The position numbers and the translations under genes are program-made. This document shows, piece by piece, positions 52,320 to 59,009 of a stretch of DNA of 64,000 nucleotides. Within the stretch, counting starts at the first letter, position 1. Every line of letters begins with the position of its first letter. Origin of the DNA: a virus; the IMG/VR virus record IMGVR_UViG_3300050120_000065, positions 1 to 64,000 of that record. One strand, 5' to 3'. The notes under the pieces were generated by a model. It worked only from the letters and a program-made list of their open reading frames with translations. It made no database searches and was not told the origin of the DNA.

Positions 52320-52884
52320 AGAAGTGCTCTAGGCCCGCAGGCACTTGATTCTTACGCTTATTGGCGTCGTCAACGGCATCCTTGTTGGCCCGAAGCAAAT
52401 TCACGCCGATCTCACTCGACTCGTTGGCCATGCGCGTGAGCACTGCGATGCCCTTGAGCGTCTCGACGCTTTCCTGATCCAGGGGCTTCGTATCGTCAAT
52501 CTTCGAGATGTTGCTGTGCGCGATGCCTGACAACCGGTGCGCCGTGGCTGCGCCGTACTCTGCAGCCGAGGCGAGATGCTCACTGATATTGGACAGTTTG
52601 CGCGCCAGGTCGGAAACGATCTGCTGCCGAGCGATCGGTAATTCGGCAATTTGTTCGGCAATATGCTTGACAGTCTTATCCGCCGCGACTTTCTCTTGAG
52701 CCAGCGCCTGTAAGGATTTCGCACCCTTCGGCAATTCGGCTTTATTCGGCTTTATTTTTCGCCGAATGGATGACTCGTTGACGCCGAACTCTGCTGCGAG
52801 CGCATTGATTGATTCGCCGCCGATCATGTGGCGCCGCTCAATCTCAACCCACTGTTCGTCAGTTAAGAGTGATTTGCGCCCCAC
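52276..52884 (-). CDS. terS: Terminase small subunit
   Basis: This 202-residue protein has an N-terminal HTH (TDEQWVEIERRHMIGGESINALAAEFGVNESSIRRKI) and a helical, oligomerisation-type middle. It sits just before terL in the standard order and most likely recognises the packaging site. GTG start follows TAGGTAAG; no better ATG lies near. Confidence 0.85.
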   Translation of the reverse strand: MGRKSLLTDEQWVEIERRHMIGGESINALAAEFGVNESSIRRKIKPNKAELPKGAKSLQALAQEKVAADKTVKHIAEQIAELPIARQQIVSDLARKLSNISEHLASAAEYGAATAHRLSGIAHSNISKIDDTKPLDQESVETLKGIAVLTRMANESSEIGVNLLRANKDAVDDANKRKNQVPAGLEHFYGAVSTTADAEPSA

Positions 52885-52906
52885 GATGCTTACCTATAGG
52901 CGAGAA

Positions 52907-52935
52907 TAAAAATCCCACACCATTACTGATGCGGG
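52907..52935 (-). terminator. Weak terminator between the tRNA cluster and terS
   Basis: The - strand reads CCCGCA-loop-TGTGGG (one G-T pair) followed by five T. It may end the tRNA transcript or be read through by an antiterminated polymerase. Confidence 0.5.
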
Positions 52936-52975
52936 CGAATCCGTCGATTTGCATCTGGCGGAAGGAGATTGATGC

Positions 52976-53051
52976 TGGCCTCAGGGGAAGGACTTGAACC
53001 TACAACGCCCTGCTCTTCGGGCAGGCGCTCTACCAATTGAGCTACCCTGAG
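52976..53051 (-). tRNA. tRNA-Phe-like (anticodon GAA), with C33
   Basis: The - strand forms a full cloverleaf: acceptor CTCAGGG/CCCTGAG, D-arm GCTC...GAGC, anticodon stem CCTGC/GCAGG with loop CCGAAGA, T-arm with one T-T mismatch, and encoded CCA. Length is 76 with CCA. The anticodon would be GAA, but position 33 is C instead of the near-universal U and the discriminator is G instead of A. It may be a non-standard or decayed tRNA. Confidence 0.75.
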
Positions 53052-53055
53052 AAAC

Positions 53056-53145
53056 TGGCGGAAAGCAAAGGGATCGAACCTTTGCGGCGCGTGAGCACCG
53101 GCTACGGCTTAGCAAGCCGACCCATTACCACTCTGGCAGCCTTCC
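53056..53145 (-). tRNA. tRNA-Ser (anticodon GCT)
   Basis: The - strand folds as a class II tRNA of 90 bases including CCA. Acceptor GGAAGGC/GCTTTCC has one G-T pair; D-arm CCA...TGG; anticodon loop TTGCTAA with GCT; long variable arm; T-loop TTCGATC; discriminator G. All key features are intact. It would read AGC/AGU codons. Confidence 0.9.
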
Positions 53146-53150
53146 ATGTT

Positions 53151-53236
53151 TGGCGGAAGATGAAGGAATCGAACCATCAACCATCCCTGATTGCCACGGT
53201 TTTCAAGACCGCTTTGCGCCCTGCGCGGCATCTTCC
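53151..53236 (-). tRNA. tRNA-Ser (anticodon TGA), irregular D-arm
   Basis: The - strand has acceptor GGAAGAT/ATCTTCC, anticodon loop CTTGAAA with TGA, long variable arm, T-loop TTCGATT, discriminator G and CCA. The D-arm region is short of two bases relative to usual serine tRNAs and position 8 is G, so function is not certain. It would read UCA/UCG. Confidence 0.75.
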
Positions 53237-53246
53237 ATTCAATAGG

Positions 53247-53329
53247 TTGAAAGCGCCACCACGCAGACAAGCCGTTCGCTGTGCGCGTTTGAACCGGGCG
53301 GTCACTCTTCGTTGCGGCTACGCTTTCAA
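53247..53329. other. Nine-base inverted repeat enclosing 65 bases, possible structured RNA
   Basis: TTGAAAGCG at 53247-53255 and CGCTTTCAA at 53321-53329 pair perfectly and enclose about 65 bases with further small pairings (CGCA/TGCG). Total 83 bases, the length of a tRNA. Immediately follows the tRNA cluster. It does not resolve into a normal cloverleaf. It could be a decayed tRNA, a processing signal or an RNA of its own. Confidence 0.35.
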
Positions 53330-53362
53330 GTAAGCTGCCTGGGCTTGTTCCGCGTAGCGGGC

Positions 53363-53521
53363 CTACGCGCTGCAGCTTGCTTCAAGGCGCTCGCGCGCGG
53401 TGATTTCTTCTATGATTCGACGCTCGCCATCCGCGTCATACTCAAACGGCAATACGCTTGGATAGCTCTTCCATCCGTCGATCGACTCATCCTCATCGAC
53501 GAATTTCAGGCGTGCGCTCAT
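53363..53521 (-). CDS. Small hypothetical protein
   Basis: This 52-residue protein starts at the ATG 53521 (SARLKFVDEDESIDGW). It is acidic in the middle and overlaps the preceding gene's stop. Function unknown. It is the last protein gene before the tRNAs. Confidence 0.5.
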   Translation of the reverse strand: MSARLKFVDEDESIDGWKSYPSVLPFEYDADGERRIIEEITARERLEASCSA

Positions 53522-53736
53522 GTCAAAAGCTCGTCCGCGCTCTCGATTTCCGCCAGGCATTCGGCGCACATCAAGCGCCAGCGCTGCGTTTTCTTGGTCT
53601 TGACGACGTGGAAATGGGTCGAATTGCAGGTTGTGCAGGTCGAGACGATCAGCGTTTCCGCGCCGGTTGCGTCGCTCAAGCGGTCGAAGTCGAGCGCGTT
53701 ATGCGACATCGGGTGAACGTCGCAGGCGAGTGGCAT
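53518..53736 (-). CDS. Small zinc-ribbon protein
   Basis: This 72-residue protein starts at ATG 53736 (preceded by AAGG); an in-frame TTG at 53763 is inside the terminator hairpin. It has CTTCNSTHF and RLMCAECLAEI, two CxxC pairs as in zinc ribbons. It is the first protein gene downstream of the pR'-like promoter and terminator. Confidence 0.55.
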   Translation of the reverse strand: MPLACDVHPMSHNALDFDRLSDATGAETLIVSTCTTCNSTHFHVVKTKKTQRWRLMCAECLAEIESADELLT

Positions 53737-53758
53737 ATGACCTTGCGGGACGGTAAAC

Positions 53759-53782
53759 GACAAAACCGCCGGGGAGGCGGTT
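53759..53782 (-). terminator. tR'-like intrinsic terminator
   Basis: The - strand reads AACCGCC-TCCCC-GGCGGTT with four T. It lies about 135 bases after the likely start of the promoter at 53903-53931 and ahead of all late genes, like lambda tR'. Confidence 0.75.
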
Positions 53783-53902
53783 ATTTTAGGGCGCAGAAGG
53801 CTTACGCGGCGGGAAGTAAGGGCCTAAAATCAGGCATCTCTCTGGCGCGGCATGTATCCCGCGAACGTATTCCGTAGAAGGATTTCAAGAGATTCGAGTG
53901 AC

Positions 53903-53931
53903 AATATAGTGGAATCCGAATTTGTTTACAA
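53903..53931 (-). promoter_or_regulatory. pR'-like late promoter
   Basis: On the - strand TTGTAA (53931-53926) and TATATT (53908-53903) are 17 bases apart. The region is AT-rich relative to the rest and has no gene. The predicted transcript has about 135 bases of leader before the tR'-like terminator. Placement after a Q-like gene and before tRNAs and terminase fits a late promoter. Confidence 0.65.
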
Positions 53932-53943
53932 CTAGTATTTCAA

Positions 53944-54498
53944 CTATTTTTCTCGCCAATCCATATTTAGGAATTGCGCACGACGCCAGGCTTCAAAGAA
54001 CGGCTCTCCCACCAGATCCGCGAGGAATGGGTTCTGAGTTGCGTATTCGTGCGGTGCGTGCCCGTACCGTGCGATCAGCGTAGGCGGAAGCGGGTCTTGA
54101 AAGCCGAGATACAGATCATATGTGCCGAAGAAACCAAGTGGCATGACACTGCCCTCTTGGCCCGAATAACGGCGCCCCGGATAGAAGTCCGTAACCCATT
54201 GGAGCTCGACGCGAGACGCAGCTCTACCACGGCTTGTGGTGTAAATCTTCCCACCGACCACGGCCATTCCATCGTACGGCAGCAGGAAATCATTGCGCTC
54301 CCGGGAAAAACAGAATTCCTCATCGACGGTATATTGCAGGCTCCTTAACCCCTGCTCGGTCAGCGGAACGCCTAGGTTTTTTTCGAGTGCGCCACGCATC
54401 TCTAGCGCAAATTCTTTGAACTGTAGAGGGTCCATGCGACGCATAGGGCTTGGGATCACTTCAACGATGGTGGAATAGGCTACATTATAGAGGCCCAT
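53944..54498 (-). CDS. Hypothetical protein
   Basis: This 184-residue protein starts MGLYNVAYSTIVEVIPSPM, directly after the stop of the Q-like gene with GGGAGGG upstream. The pattern has EFALEMRGALEKNLGVPLTEQGLRSLQYTVDEEF and EGSVMPLGFFGTYDLYLGF. No catalytic motif was recognised. It is the last gene before the late promoter. Later-acquired moron or early-late switch function both possible. Confidence 0.55.
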   Translation of the reverse strand: MGLYNVAYSTIVEVIPSPMRRMDPLQFKEFALEMRGALEKNLGVPLTEQGLRSLQYTVDEEFCFSRERNDFLLPYDGMAVVGGKIYTTSRGRAASRVELQWVTDFYPGRRYSGQEGSVMPLGFFGTYDLYLGFQDPLPPTLIARYGHAPHEYATQNPFLADLVGEPFFEAWRRAQFLNMDWREK

Positions 54499-55026
54499 TT
54501 AAATTCCCTCCCGGTCGTCGCGCAACAAATCTCGAATCTTGCCACCCGTCGCCGCGGTCGATCCTGCCAAGCAAATCAACACCTCTTCAAAATTCCGGTT
54601 ATGGCCGGCATTCCAGGCCGGGAGAGCGCAGTACCGAGCGCGGTCCATGTCGGTATGGCGCTTAAGCCCGGTGCCCTCGCATTTGTGGCAAGTGACGCCG
54701 CGCACGCCGTTGCTCCCGGTAATCGAGCCGACCCCGTGGCACGTGCCGCATGCGTCTAGGAGCCATTCCTGAATGGCGCCCTTGGCCATGGCGATCACAT
54801 AGTCCAGATCCTTGCCGCGTAGCCGGTCTTTCGCCTTGTGCACCAAAAGGTAGAGCGCCCGTTTCGCCGCCGCACGGTCGTTTAAGTACTTCAGCCGCCA
54901 GAGCGCCGAGCCCAGTGGATCAGACAGCCCCAGCGCCGTGAGCCGGTCGATCGCCTTCTCAAAGTCCGCGTCCCACTTGAGGGAGTTCGATTGAAGCGCC
55001 GCTATCACCTTCTCTTTAACGCCCAT
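54499..55026 (-). CDS. Zinc-finger protein, candidate Q-like antiterminator
   Basis: This 175-residue protein starts MGVKEKVIAALQ after GGGGCAGGC; the longer frame upstream is in the shadow of its neighbour. A helical N-terminal half (ALWRLKYLNDRAAAKRALYLLV) is followed by a DnaJ-type zinc region CGTCHGVGS...CHKCEGTG (about 103-125) and a basic end. Lambda-type Q proteins have a zinc finger and lie exactly here, just before pR'. Family membership is not proved by the sequence; it could be another zinc protein. Confidence 0.55.
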   Translation of the reverse strand: MGVKEKVIAALQSNSLKWDADFEKAIDRLTALGLSDPLGSALWRLKYLNDRAAAKRALYLLVHKAKDRLRGKDLDYVIAMAKGAIQEWLLDACGTCHGVGSITGSNGVRGVTCHKCEGTGLKRHTDMDRARYCALPAWNAGHNRNFEEVLICLAGSTAATGGKIRDLLRDDREGI

Positions 55027-55279
55027 TGCCTGCCCCTTTGAGTTCGAATTTGTCACAGCGCCTACTTTTCCAGTCCTCGATATAGCTCTTGCTCTTGTCC
55101 AGCTTGCACTGCATGAAAACCAAATCCGCCATCCGCTGCTCGACGAACTGCTTGCACCCAACACATGTCTTCAATCTCGCGTTAAGCTCCTCCATCTGCC
55201 GGCGGCTGGCGACGTCTTCTGCTGGGGCGCAGCGTTCCCATGACCTTTGGCCCCAGTCATCACGCTTGTTGAAGGTCAA
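55016..55279 (-). CDS. Cys-containing hypothetical protein
   Basis: This 87-residue protein starts TFNKRDDWGQRSWERCAPAEDVASRR. Cysteines in KTCVGCKQFVEQRM, FMQCKLD and RRCDKF suggest one zinc site. It overlaps both neighbours. Function unknown. Confidence 0.5.
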   Translation of the reverse strand: MTFNKRDDWGQRSWERCAPAEDVASRRQMEELNARLKTCVGCKQFVEQRMADLVFMQCKLDKSKSYIEDWKSRRCDKFELKGAGNGR

Positions 55280-55575
55280 AGCGGCCTCCTCCGATACTTA
55301 AGCCGACGCAATCGGCGCATGCTGGCCGTCCTAGCAAACGGGAGGCGCTCGCGCTTGATGGCTCTGATCAGGCCGAATTTCTCCCAAAACTTATCAAGCC
55401 GCCTTGAATCGCGCTGCGAGATGCGCATGCTCATGACAAGCGGCTCCGGCTGCGCCCATGTGATTGGGTACTCGTGAGCCGGCATCCTGTCGGCGCTGTC
55501 GGCGCTGTCGGCAAATGTCCAATCACCTTCGTATTCAATGCCATCGATGGAAATGCGACCGCGGAGCGCATTCAT
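55276..55575 (-). CDS. Hypothetical protein
   Basis: This 99-residue protein starts at ATG 55575 (MNALRGRISIDG) after GGGGGTTGAG. Two halves: a beta-rich start and a basic end (RRLDKFWEKFGLIRAIKRERLPF). Stop overlaps the next start. Unknown. Confidence 0.5.
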   Translation of the reverse strand: MNALRGRISIDGIEYEGDWTFADSADSADRMPAHEYPITWAQPEPLVMSMRISQRDSRRLDKFWEKFGLIRAIKRERLPFARTASMRRLRRLKYRRRPL

Positions 55576-55576
55576 C

Positions 55577-55762
55577 TCAACCCCCGCAATGCTGTTCATG
55601 CGTCGGCGCACCACACGCGAGACACTGCCGAACCTTGGTCGTGTCCGGATAGAACGCCGCACAAGCCTCATCGCCGCCAGTCGTCTGGAATCGCGGGCTG
55701 CTGCGATTCAGGCAATCGTCATTGAAGCTGTCGAAGTATTCGCAGTCGCCGCAGGTTTTCAT
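55577..55762 (-). CDS. Small Cys-rich protein
   Basis: This 61-residue protein has TCGDCEYFDSFNDDC and QCLACGAPTHEQHC, a likely two-site zinc protein typical of nin-type regions. Stop is 1 base from the next start. Confidence 0.55.
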   Translation of the reverse strand: MKTCGDCEYFDSFNDDCLNRSSPRFQTTGGDEACAAFYPDTTKVRQCLACGAPTHEQHCGG

Positions 55763-55977
55763 GCTTTCTCCTCGCCCATGATCCGACTAATCGCACGCGT
55801 CGCTTGAGCAGCCGCGCGCTCACGCAGCTTTCGAGCGGCTATCCGGTACGCGCCGGGGATGGCGCTGTCGACCTCTTGCTGGGTTTTTCCCTTGTAGCAG
55901 GCGAAATGCCATGTCTCGATGCTTCCGCAAAGGCATGGAGTCTGCCCCGCCAGGCGGTCTATTTCGTGGCGCTTCAT
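55759..55977 (-). CDS. Small hypothetical protein
   Basis: This 72-residue protein starts at ATG 55977 (MKRHEIDRLAGQTPCLCGS). It has a CLCG...C pattern and a basic helical C-terminus (RIAARKLRERAAAQATRAIS). Overlaps neighbours by 4 bases. Confidence 0.5.
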   Translation of the reverse strand: MKRHEIDRLAGQTPCLCGSIETWHFACYKGKTQQEVDSAIPGAYRIAARKLRERAAAQATRAISRIMGEEKA

Positions 55978-56513
55978 TTCGGATGCGCCTCCATAAATTC
56001 CGCCATGCTCGCAAAGGTCCGCCCCTCGCCGTAGTAGACGACGATCTTCTCTGCGCCATCCATGAAAGCCTCTTCGACCACGCGTGCGTCGATCAGCCCT
56101 TCGAATCCGTTGCTGTGCCACGCGTTGCGGTAGATGCGCGTCATTAGCGGCGTTTGCAGCGCTCCTCGCATACGCGCATTGTCCATCTCCAGCCTCCGAA
56201 TAGTTTCATCCCGTGCTGCAATGCCGTCGATTGAGTGCAGCCCAATTTCCAGGCGGTCGCGCAGTTTGCGGATTTCGGCGGTGAGTTCGAGGATTGCTGC
56301 GGGACATACAGACGCGGCGAACTCGGCCACGTCCTCAGCCGCAATCGGATCGGGCCAAGTGCCCAGGTTGTCGTGCGTGATGAAAACAGGAATGGGATGC
56401 ATCACCTGCATGGCCGAGTCGCCGTCGTCGAACCAGACGATGCTGTCGCTTGCAGTCCATTGGCCTGCGCCTGCGGCCTTCGCCAGCCGCTCGATTTCGT
56501 CGATGTCGATCAT
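55974..56513 (-). CDS. Ead/Ea22-like protein
   Basis: This 179-residue protein starts MIDIDEIERLAKAAGAGQW with GAGG upstream. It carries the WFDDGD...EDVAEFAASVCPAAILELTAEIRKLRDRLE segment typical of Ead/Ea22-like phage proteins, then a C-terminal part of another kind. Role of the family is not known. Confidence 0.65.
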   Translation of the reverse strand: MIDIDEIERLAKAAGAGQWTASDSIVWFDDGDSAMQVMHPIPVFITHDNLGTWPDPIAAEDVAEFAASVCPAAILELTAEIRKLRDRLEIGLHSIDGIAARDETIRRLEMDNARMRGALQTPLMTRIYRNAWHSNGFEGLIDARVVEEAFMDGAEKIVVYYGEGRTFASMAEFMEAHPK

Positions 56514-56520
56514 TCTCACC

Positions 56521-56679
56521 TCAGCTAAAAGCGACTAGCAACATCAAAGGAACCCAGATGGGCGCGAACACTGCCCACCATGACCACGTTGCAACCTCTG
56601 TCACCCCGATCAATTTCAGCGCCAGGAACAAAACGAAAAGAGCGCCGCAGAACTTTTCGATAGTGGTGGCTTTGGTCAT
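56521..56679 (-). CDS. Small membrane protein, Fragile-X-F-like
   Basis: This 52-residue protein has one span group (CGALFVLFLALKLIGVTEVATWSWWAV, PIWVPLMLLVA). It matches 57016-57234 along most of its length (LFLALKL-GVT-VA-WSWW...AP-W-P). Such small 'transmembrane Fragile-X-F' proteins recur in phages. ATG overlaps the next gene's stop. Confidence 0.6.
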   Translation of the reverse strand: MTKATTIEKFCGALFVLFLALKLIGVTEVATWSWWAVFAPIWVPLMLLVAFS

Positions 56680-56852
56680 GCCACCACCCCAAAGAAGCCG
56701 CCCTCATAAAGCAGCCAGACGAGCACGGCGATATCGAAGGATTTAAACCAGGCGCTATGCAGCCCGCGCGACTTGCCGTGCATCGCTAGTGAAATTCCGA
56801 ACTCCATAGCGCACAGCGCGATGATGATGATTTGTGGCCAGTGGAATGTCAT
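56676..56852 (-). CDS. Small membrane protein
   Basis: This 58-residue protein starts TFHWPQIIIIALCAMEFGIS. Two hydrophobic segments. Coupled at both ends by ATGA. Unknown. Confidence 0.5.
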   Translation of the reverse strand: MTFHWPQIIIIALCAMEFGISLAMHGKSRGLHSAWFKSFDIAVLVWLLYEGGFFGVVA

Positions 56853-57019
56853 GGCAATTCCTTCATCTGAGCCATGGCGGCCAAACCCGCGAAGAGCAAA
56901 GACAGCACGAGCATGACCATCGTGAAGGCCATATCGTTGCCACGCATGGCATAGCCGACGCAGCCAGCCGCTATCGACGTCGCGAATGTGAGTGCTGCTT
57001 GAGTTGCGCTTCTGCTCAT
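56849..57019 (-). CDS. Small membrane protein
   Basis: This 56-residue protein starts SRSATQAALTFATSIAAGCVGYAM and has a second span (FTMVMLVLSLLFAGLAA). Coupled to both neighbours. Unknown. Confidence 0.5.
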   Translation of the reverse strand: MSRSATQAALTFATSIAAGCVGYAMRGNDMAFTMVMLVLSLLFAGLAAMAQMKELP

Positions 57020-57234
57020 CGCGCCACCACGCTATAAAGCCATGCGCCGGTCGCAACGGCGGCGATAATCACGAGAACAATCGCCATCGGCGCCCACAGC
57101 GGCGCAGTCACCCACCACCACGACCAAGACGCCACCACTGTGACGCCGAACAGCTTGAGCGCCAGGAAGAGAATGAAGACCAAACCGCACAAGCCAATTC
57201 CGCCCGATTGAGCGCTTTCGTTATTGCTAGACAT
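57016..57234 (-). CDS. Membrane protein, Fragile-X-F-like (paralogue)
   Basis: This 72-residue protein has a polar start, a hydrophobic pair GLCGLVFILFLALKLFGVT, VVASWSWWWVTAPLW and a longer last span (APMAIVLVIIAAVATGAWLYSV). It shares the middle with 56521-56679. The pair points to a local duplication. Confidence 0.6.
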   Translation of the reverse strand: MSSNNESAQSGGIGLCGLVFILFLALKLFGVTVVASWSWWWVTAPLWAPMAIVLVIIAAVATGAWLYSVVAR

Positions 57235-57832
57235 ATGATTCCTCCAGTTGATTGACCGACGCCCTCTTAAGATCCCGAGTCCTCGCCCGGTAGTAAGCCT
57301 TCATTTCCAATATCTCCGCCAGGGTGAGTTTCAGCGGCGGATGGTCTTTCTCCAATTCCTCGACCGCCTCCAAACCGATTCGCTTGATGAGGTTGATGCG
57401 ATAAGAAATCGGCGAGCCATGCTGGTACAGATTGCATTGTCGACATTGGAGCCAGCAATTATTTGGCATGAAGCGGGTGGCGGGGCTCGACCCAACAGAT
57501 CGGTAATGCCCGGCTTGCATATCCTGGCCAAACCGGCCACACGAGATGCACGGCTTACCCGCGTCTCTTGCGCGCACCCACGCGTTAAACGCCGTCTGCA
57601 ACTCCTTCAAATGCGCGCCGCGTGTCTTCGCCTTCTCCAGTGCCTCGCGCAGCGACTTACGCTCCGCCTTATTCGCTCTCGCCGCTTTCTGCGCTGCAAG
57701 CCTCTTCGCGTGTTCGGTTGCGCAAGTGACCCCGCAGACTTTTTGCATGGTGCGCGATGGCTGAAATACGTCGCGACACTGGGCGCAGCGCTTGGGTTTG
57801 AGCGTGTCGCGGGTCATGGGGGTGCGCTTCAT
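57227..57832 (-). CDS. ninG: NinG/Rap-like recombination protein
   Basis: This 201-residue protein carries the NinG layout: RCAQCRDVFQPSRTMQKVCGVTCA at the start, a charged helix (RANKAERKSLREALEKAKTR), FNAWVRARDAGKPCISCGRF with QAGHYRS and CWLQCRQCNLYQHGS. In lambda Rap/NinG acts on recombination junctions together with Red. ATG overlaps the DpdA-like stop. Confidence 0.9.
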   Translation of the reverse strand: MKRTPMTRDTLKPKRCAQCRDVFQPSRTMQKVCGVTCATEHAKRLAAQKAARANKAERKSLREALEKAKTRGAHLKELQTAFNAWVRARDAGKPCISCGRFGQDMQAGHYRSVGSSPATRFMPNNCWLQCRQCNLYQHGSPISYRINLIKRIGLEAVEELEKDHPPLKLTLAEILEMKAYYRARTRDLKRASVNQLEESYV

Positions 57833-58593
57833 GATCCGCACCGCACAAGGCTGAATGGCAACTGAATTTGGGCGTGCCCTCTAACCCAAAATGTGGGCGA
57901 CTGGTGCGATTCGATCCGCTCACGCATAACCATGGCTCTAGACTCTTTGGTCGCTGGCGTGTAGGTCCCGCGCCAAGCTGAATCGATGCCGATGTTCTGA
58001 GCGATGTTCGTGCTGTCTGCCGTGGCGAATGGGAATCGCGTGAAAACCCGCCAGTCCAGCATCCGCAGGCCATGGATCTTACAAATTGGGCGGCCCGATT
58101 CGTCGCATAGCACGTCCATTGCCTCGACCATCCGGCCTTCCCATATCTCGCTTCCGATCACGGCGTACTCCGCCGAGCTGCCGATGCAGATGCGGGGGAA
58201 TTGGCTCGCGAGACGGCGCAGACGATCAAGGCTTTCATGCATGTGCCACACGGGCGCGCCGACCCAAACCGGGAATCCCTGCGCCAACCACTCATCAATC
58301 AGCGCGTCGTTTGCGGACTCGTCTCCATCAATAACGTCCGGAATTACGGCAAAGTCGAATGAAGGGTAATGGCACAACTCAGAGACCCACGCGTAATACT
58401 GCGACCAGTCGGTGATCGGCTCGCCGCTGCGCCATGCCGAGAAGGCTCCATTGTCGAGAGCAAATGTCTGGCAGATATCGAGAACGAGCCCTAGCTGATC
58501 TGGGTACCTAAACGAAATAAATGCATGGCCTCCGCCCACGGCACGCGCAGCCGCCGTTGCGGGGGTGATTGGAAGTCCGTGGTAATGGATCAT
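57829..58593 (-). CDS. DpdA/TGT-like DNA or RNA guanine transglycosylase
   Basis: This 254-residue protein starts at ATG 58593 overlapping the queD stop. It has a TIM-barrel type pattern: FALDNGAFSAW (44-54, Asp47), FAVIPDVIDGDESAN (Asp86), RICIGSSAEYAVIGS, KIHGLRML and PFATADSTN (Asp193). These match from memory the TGT/DpdA superfamily, in which two Asp residues exchange guanine for a 7-deazaguanine. In phages DpdA puts preQ0 or related bases into DNA and blocks restriction. The neighbouring QueD-like gene supports that reading. Other enzymes of this barrel are possible. Confidence 0.6.
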   Translation of the reverse strand: MIHYHGLPITPATAAARAVGGGHAFISFRYPDQLGLVLDICQTFALDNGAFSAWRSGEPITDWSQYYAWVSELCHYPSFDFAVIPDVIDGDESANDALIDEWLAQGFPVWVGAPVWHMHESLDRLRRLASQFPRICIGSSAEYAVIGSEIWEGRMVEAMDVLCDESGRPICKIHGLRMLDWRVFTRFPFATADSTNIAQNIGIDSAWRGTYTPATKESRAMVMRERIESHQSPTFWVRGHAQIQLPFSLVRCGS

Positions 58594-59009
58594 TGCGGAC
58601 CCACTATCAAGCGGCACTTATCGCCGGCCGCTCGGGATACAGTTACCGCATGCACCGGGATAGACTCGCTCGCCTTCGTGGCGATGAATTCACAGAGGTT
58701 TTCAAGCGTCGCCGGCCCAAGATCCTGAACCTCATCGAGAAACTGATGGTCGAGATATTCTAGAATCTTGGCGACGATGCCGCGCAGCACAAACAGATCC
58801 ACGACGAGCGGGCCTACCTTCCCAGGTCGGGCGAACTCGATCATTCCGCTTTCGCCCTTCGTGCCGCGAATCGTTATTTCGGCCTGATACGTGTGCCCAT
58901 GGATGCGCGCGCTCGATTCAAATTCGGCGAGTGGGACAGTCCGGTGCAAGGTGTGCGCAGCCTCAAAGATGAAAGATTGCGACAACTCGAAAATTGCTGT
59001 TGTGGTCAT
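58590..59009 (-). CDS. QueD/PTPS-like protein without the usual catalytic Cys
   Basis: This 139-residue protein has the PTPS/QueD layout: SFIFEAAH (zinc His19), IHGHTYQAE (zinc His37 and His39), LDHQFLDEV (Asp87, His88) and ATLENLCEFI. In E. coli QueD a Cys lies four residues before the HGH motif; here that position is Ser33. The C-terminal Glu of the family (VKET) is also replaced (VSRA). QueD makes carboxytetrahydropterin on the way to preQ0. The fold is clear; the activity is not. Start at ATG 59009 overlaps the previous stop. Confidence 0.85.
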   Translation of the reverse strand: MTTTAIFELSQSFIFEAAHTLHRTVPLAEFESSARIHGHTYQAEITIRGTKGESGMIEFARPGKVGPLVVDLFVLRGIVAKILEYLDHQFLDEVQDLGPATLENLCEFIATKASESIPVHAVTVSRAAGDKCRLIVGPQ

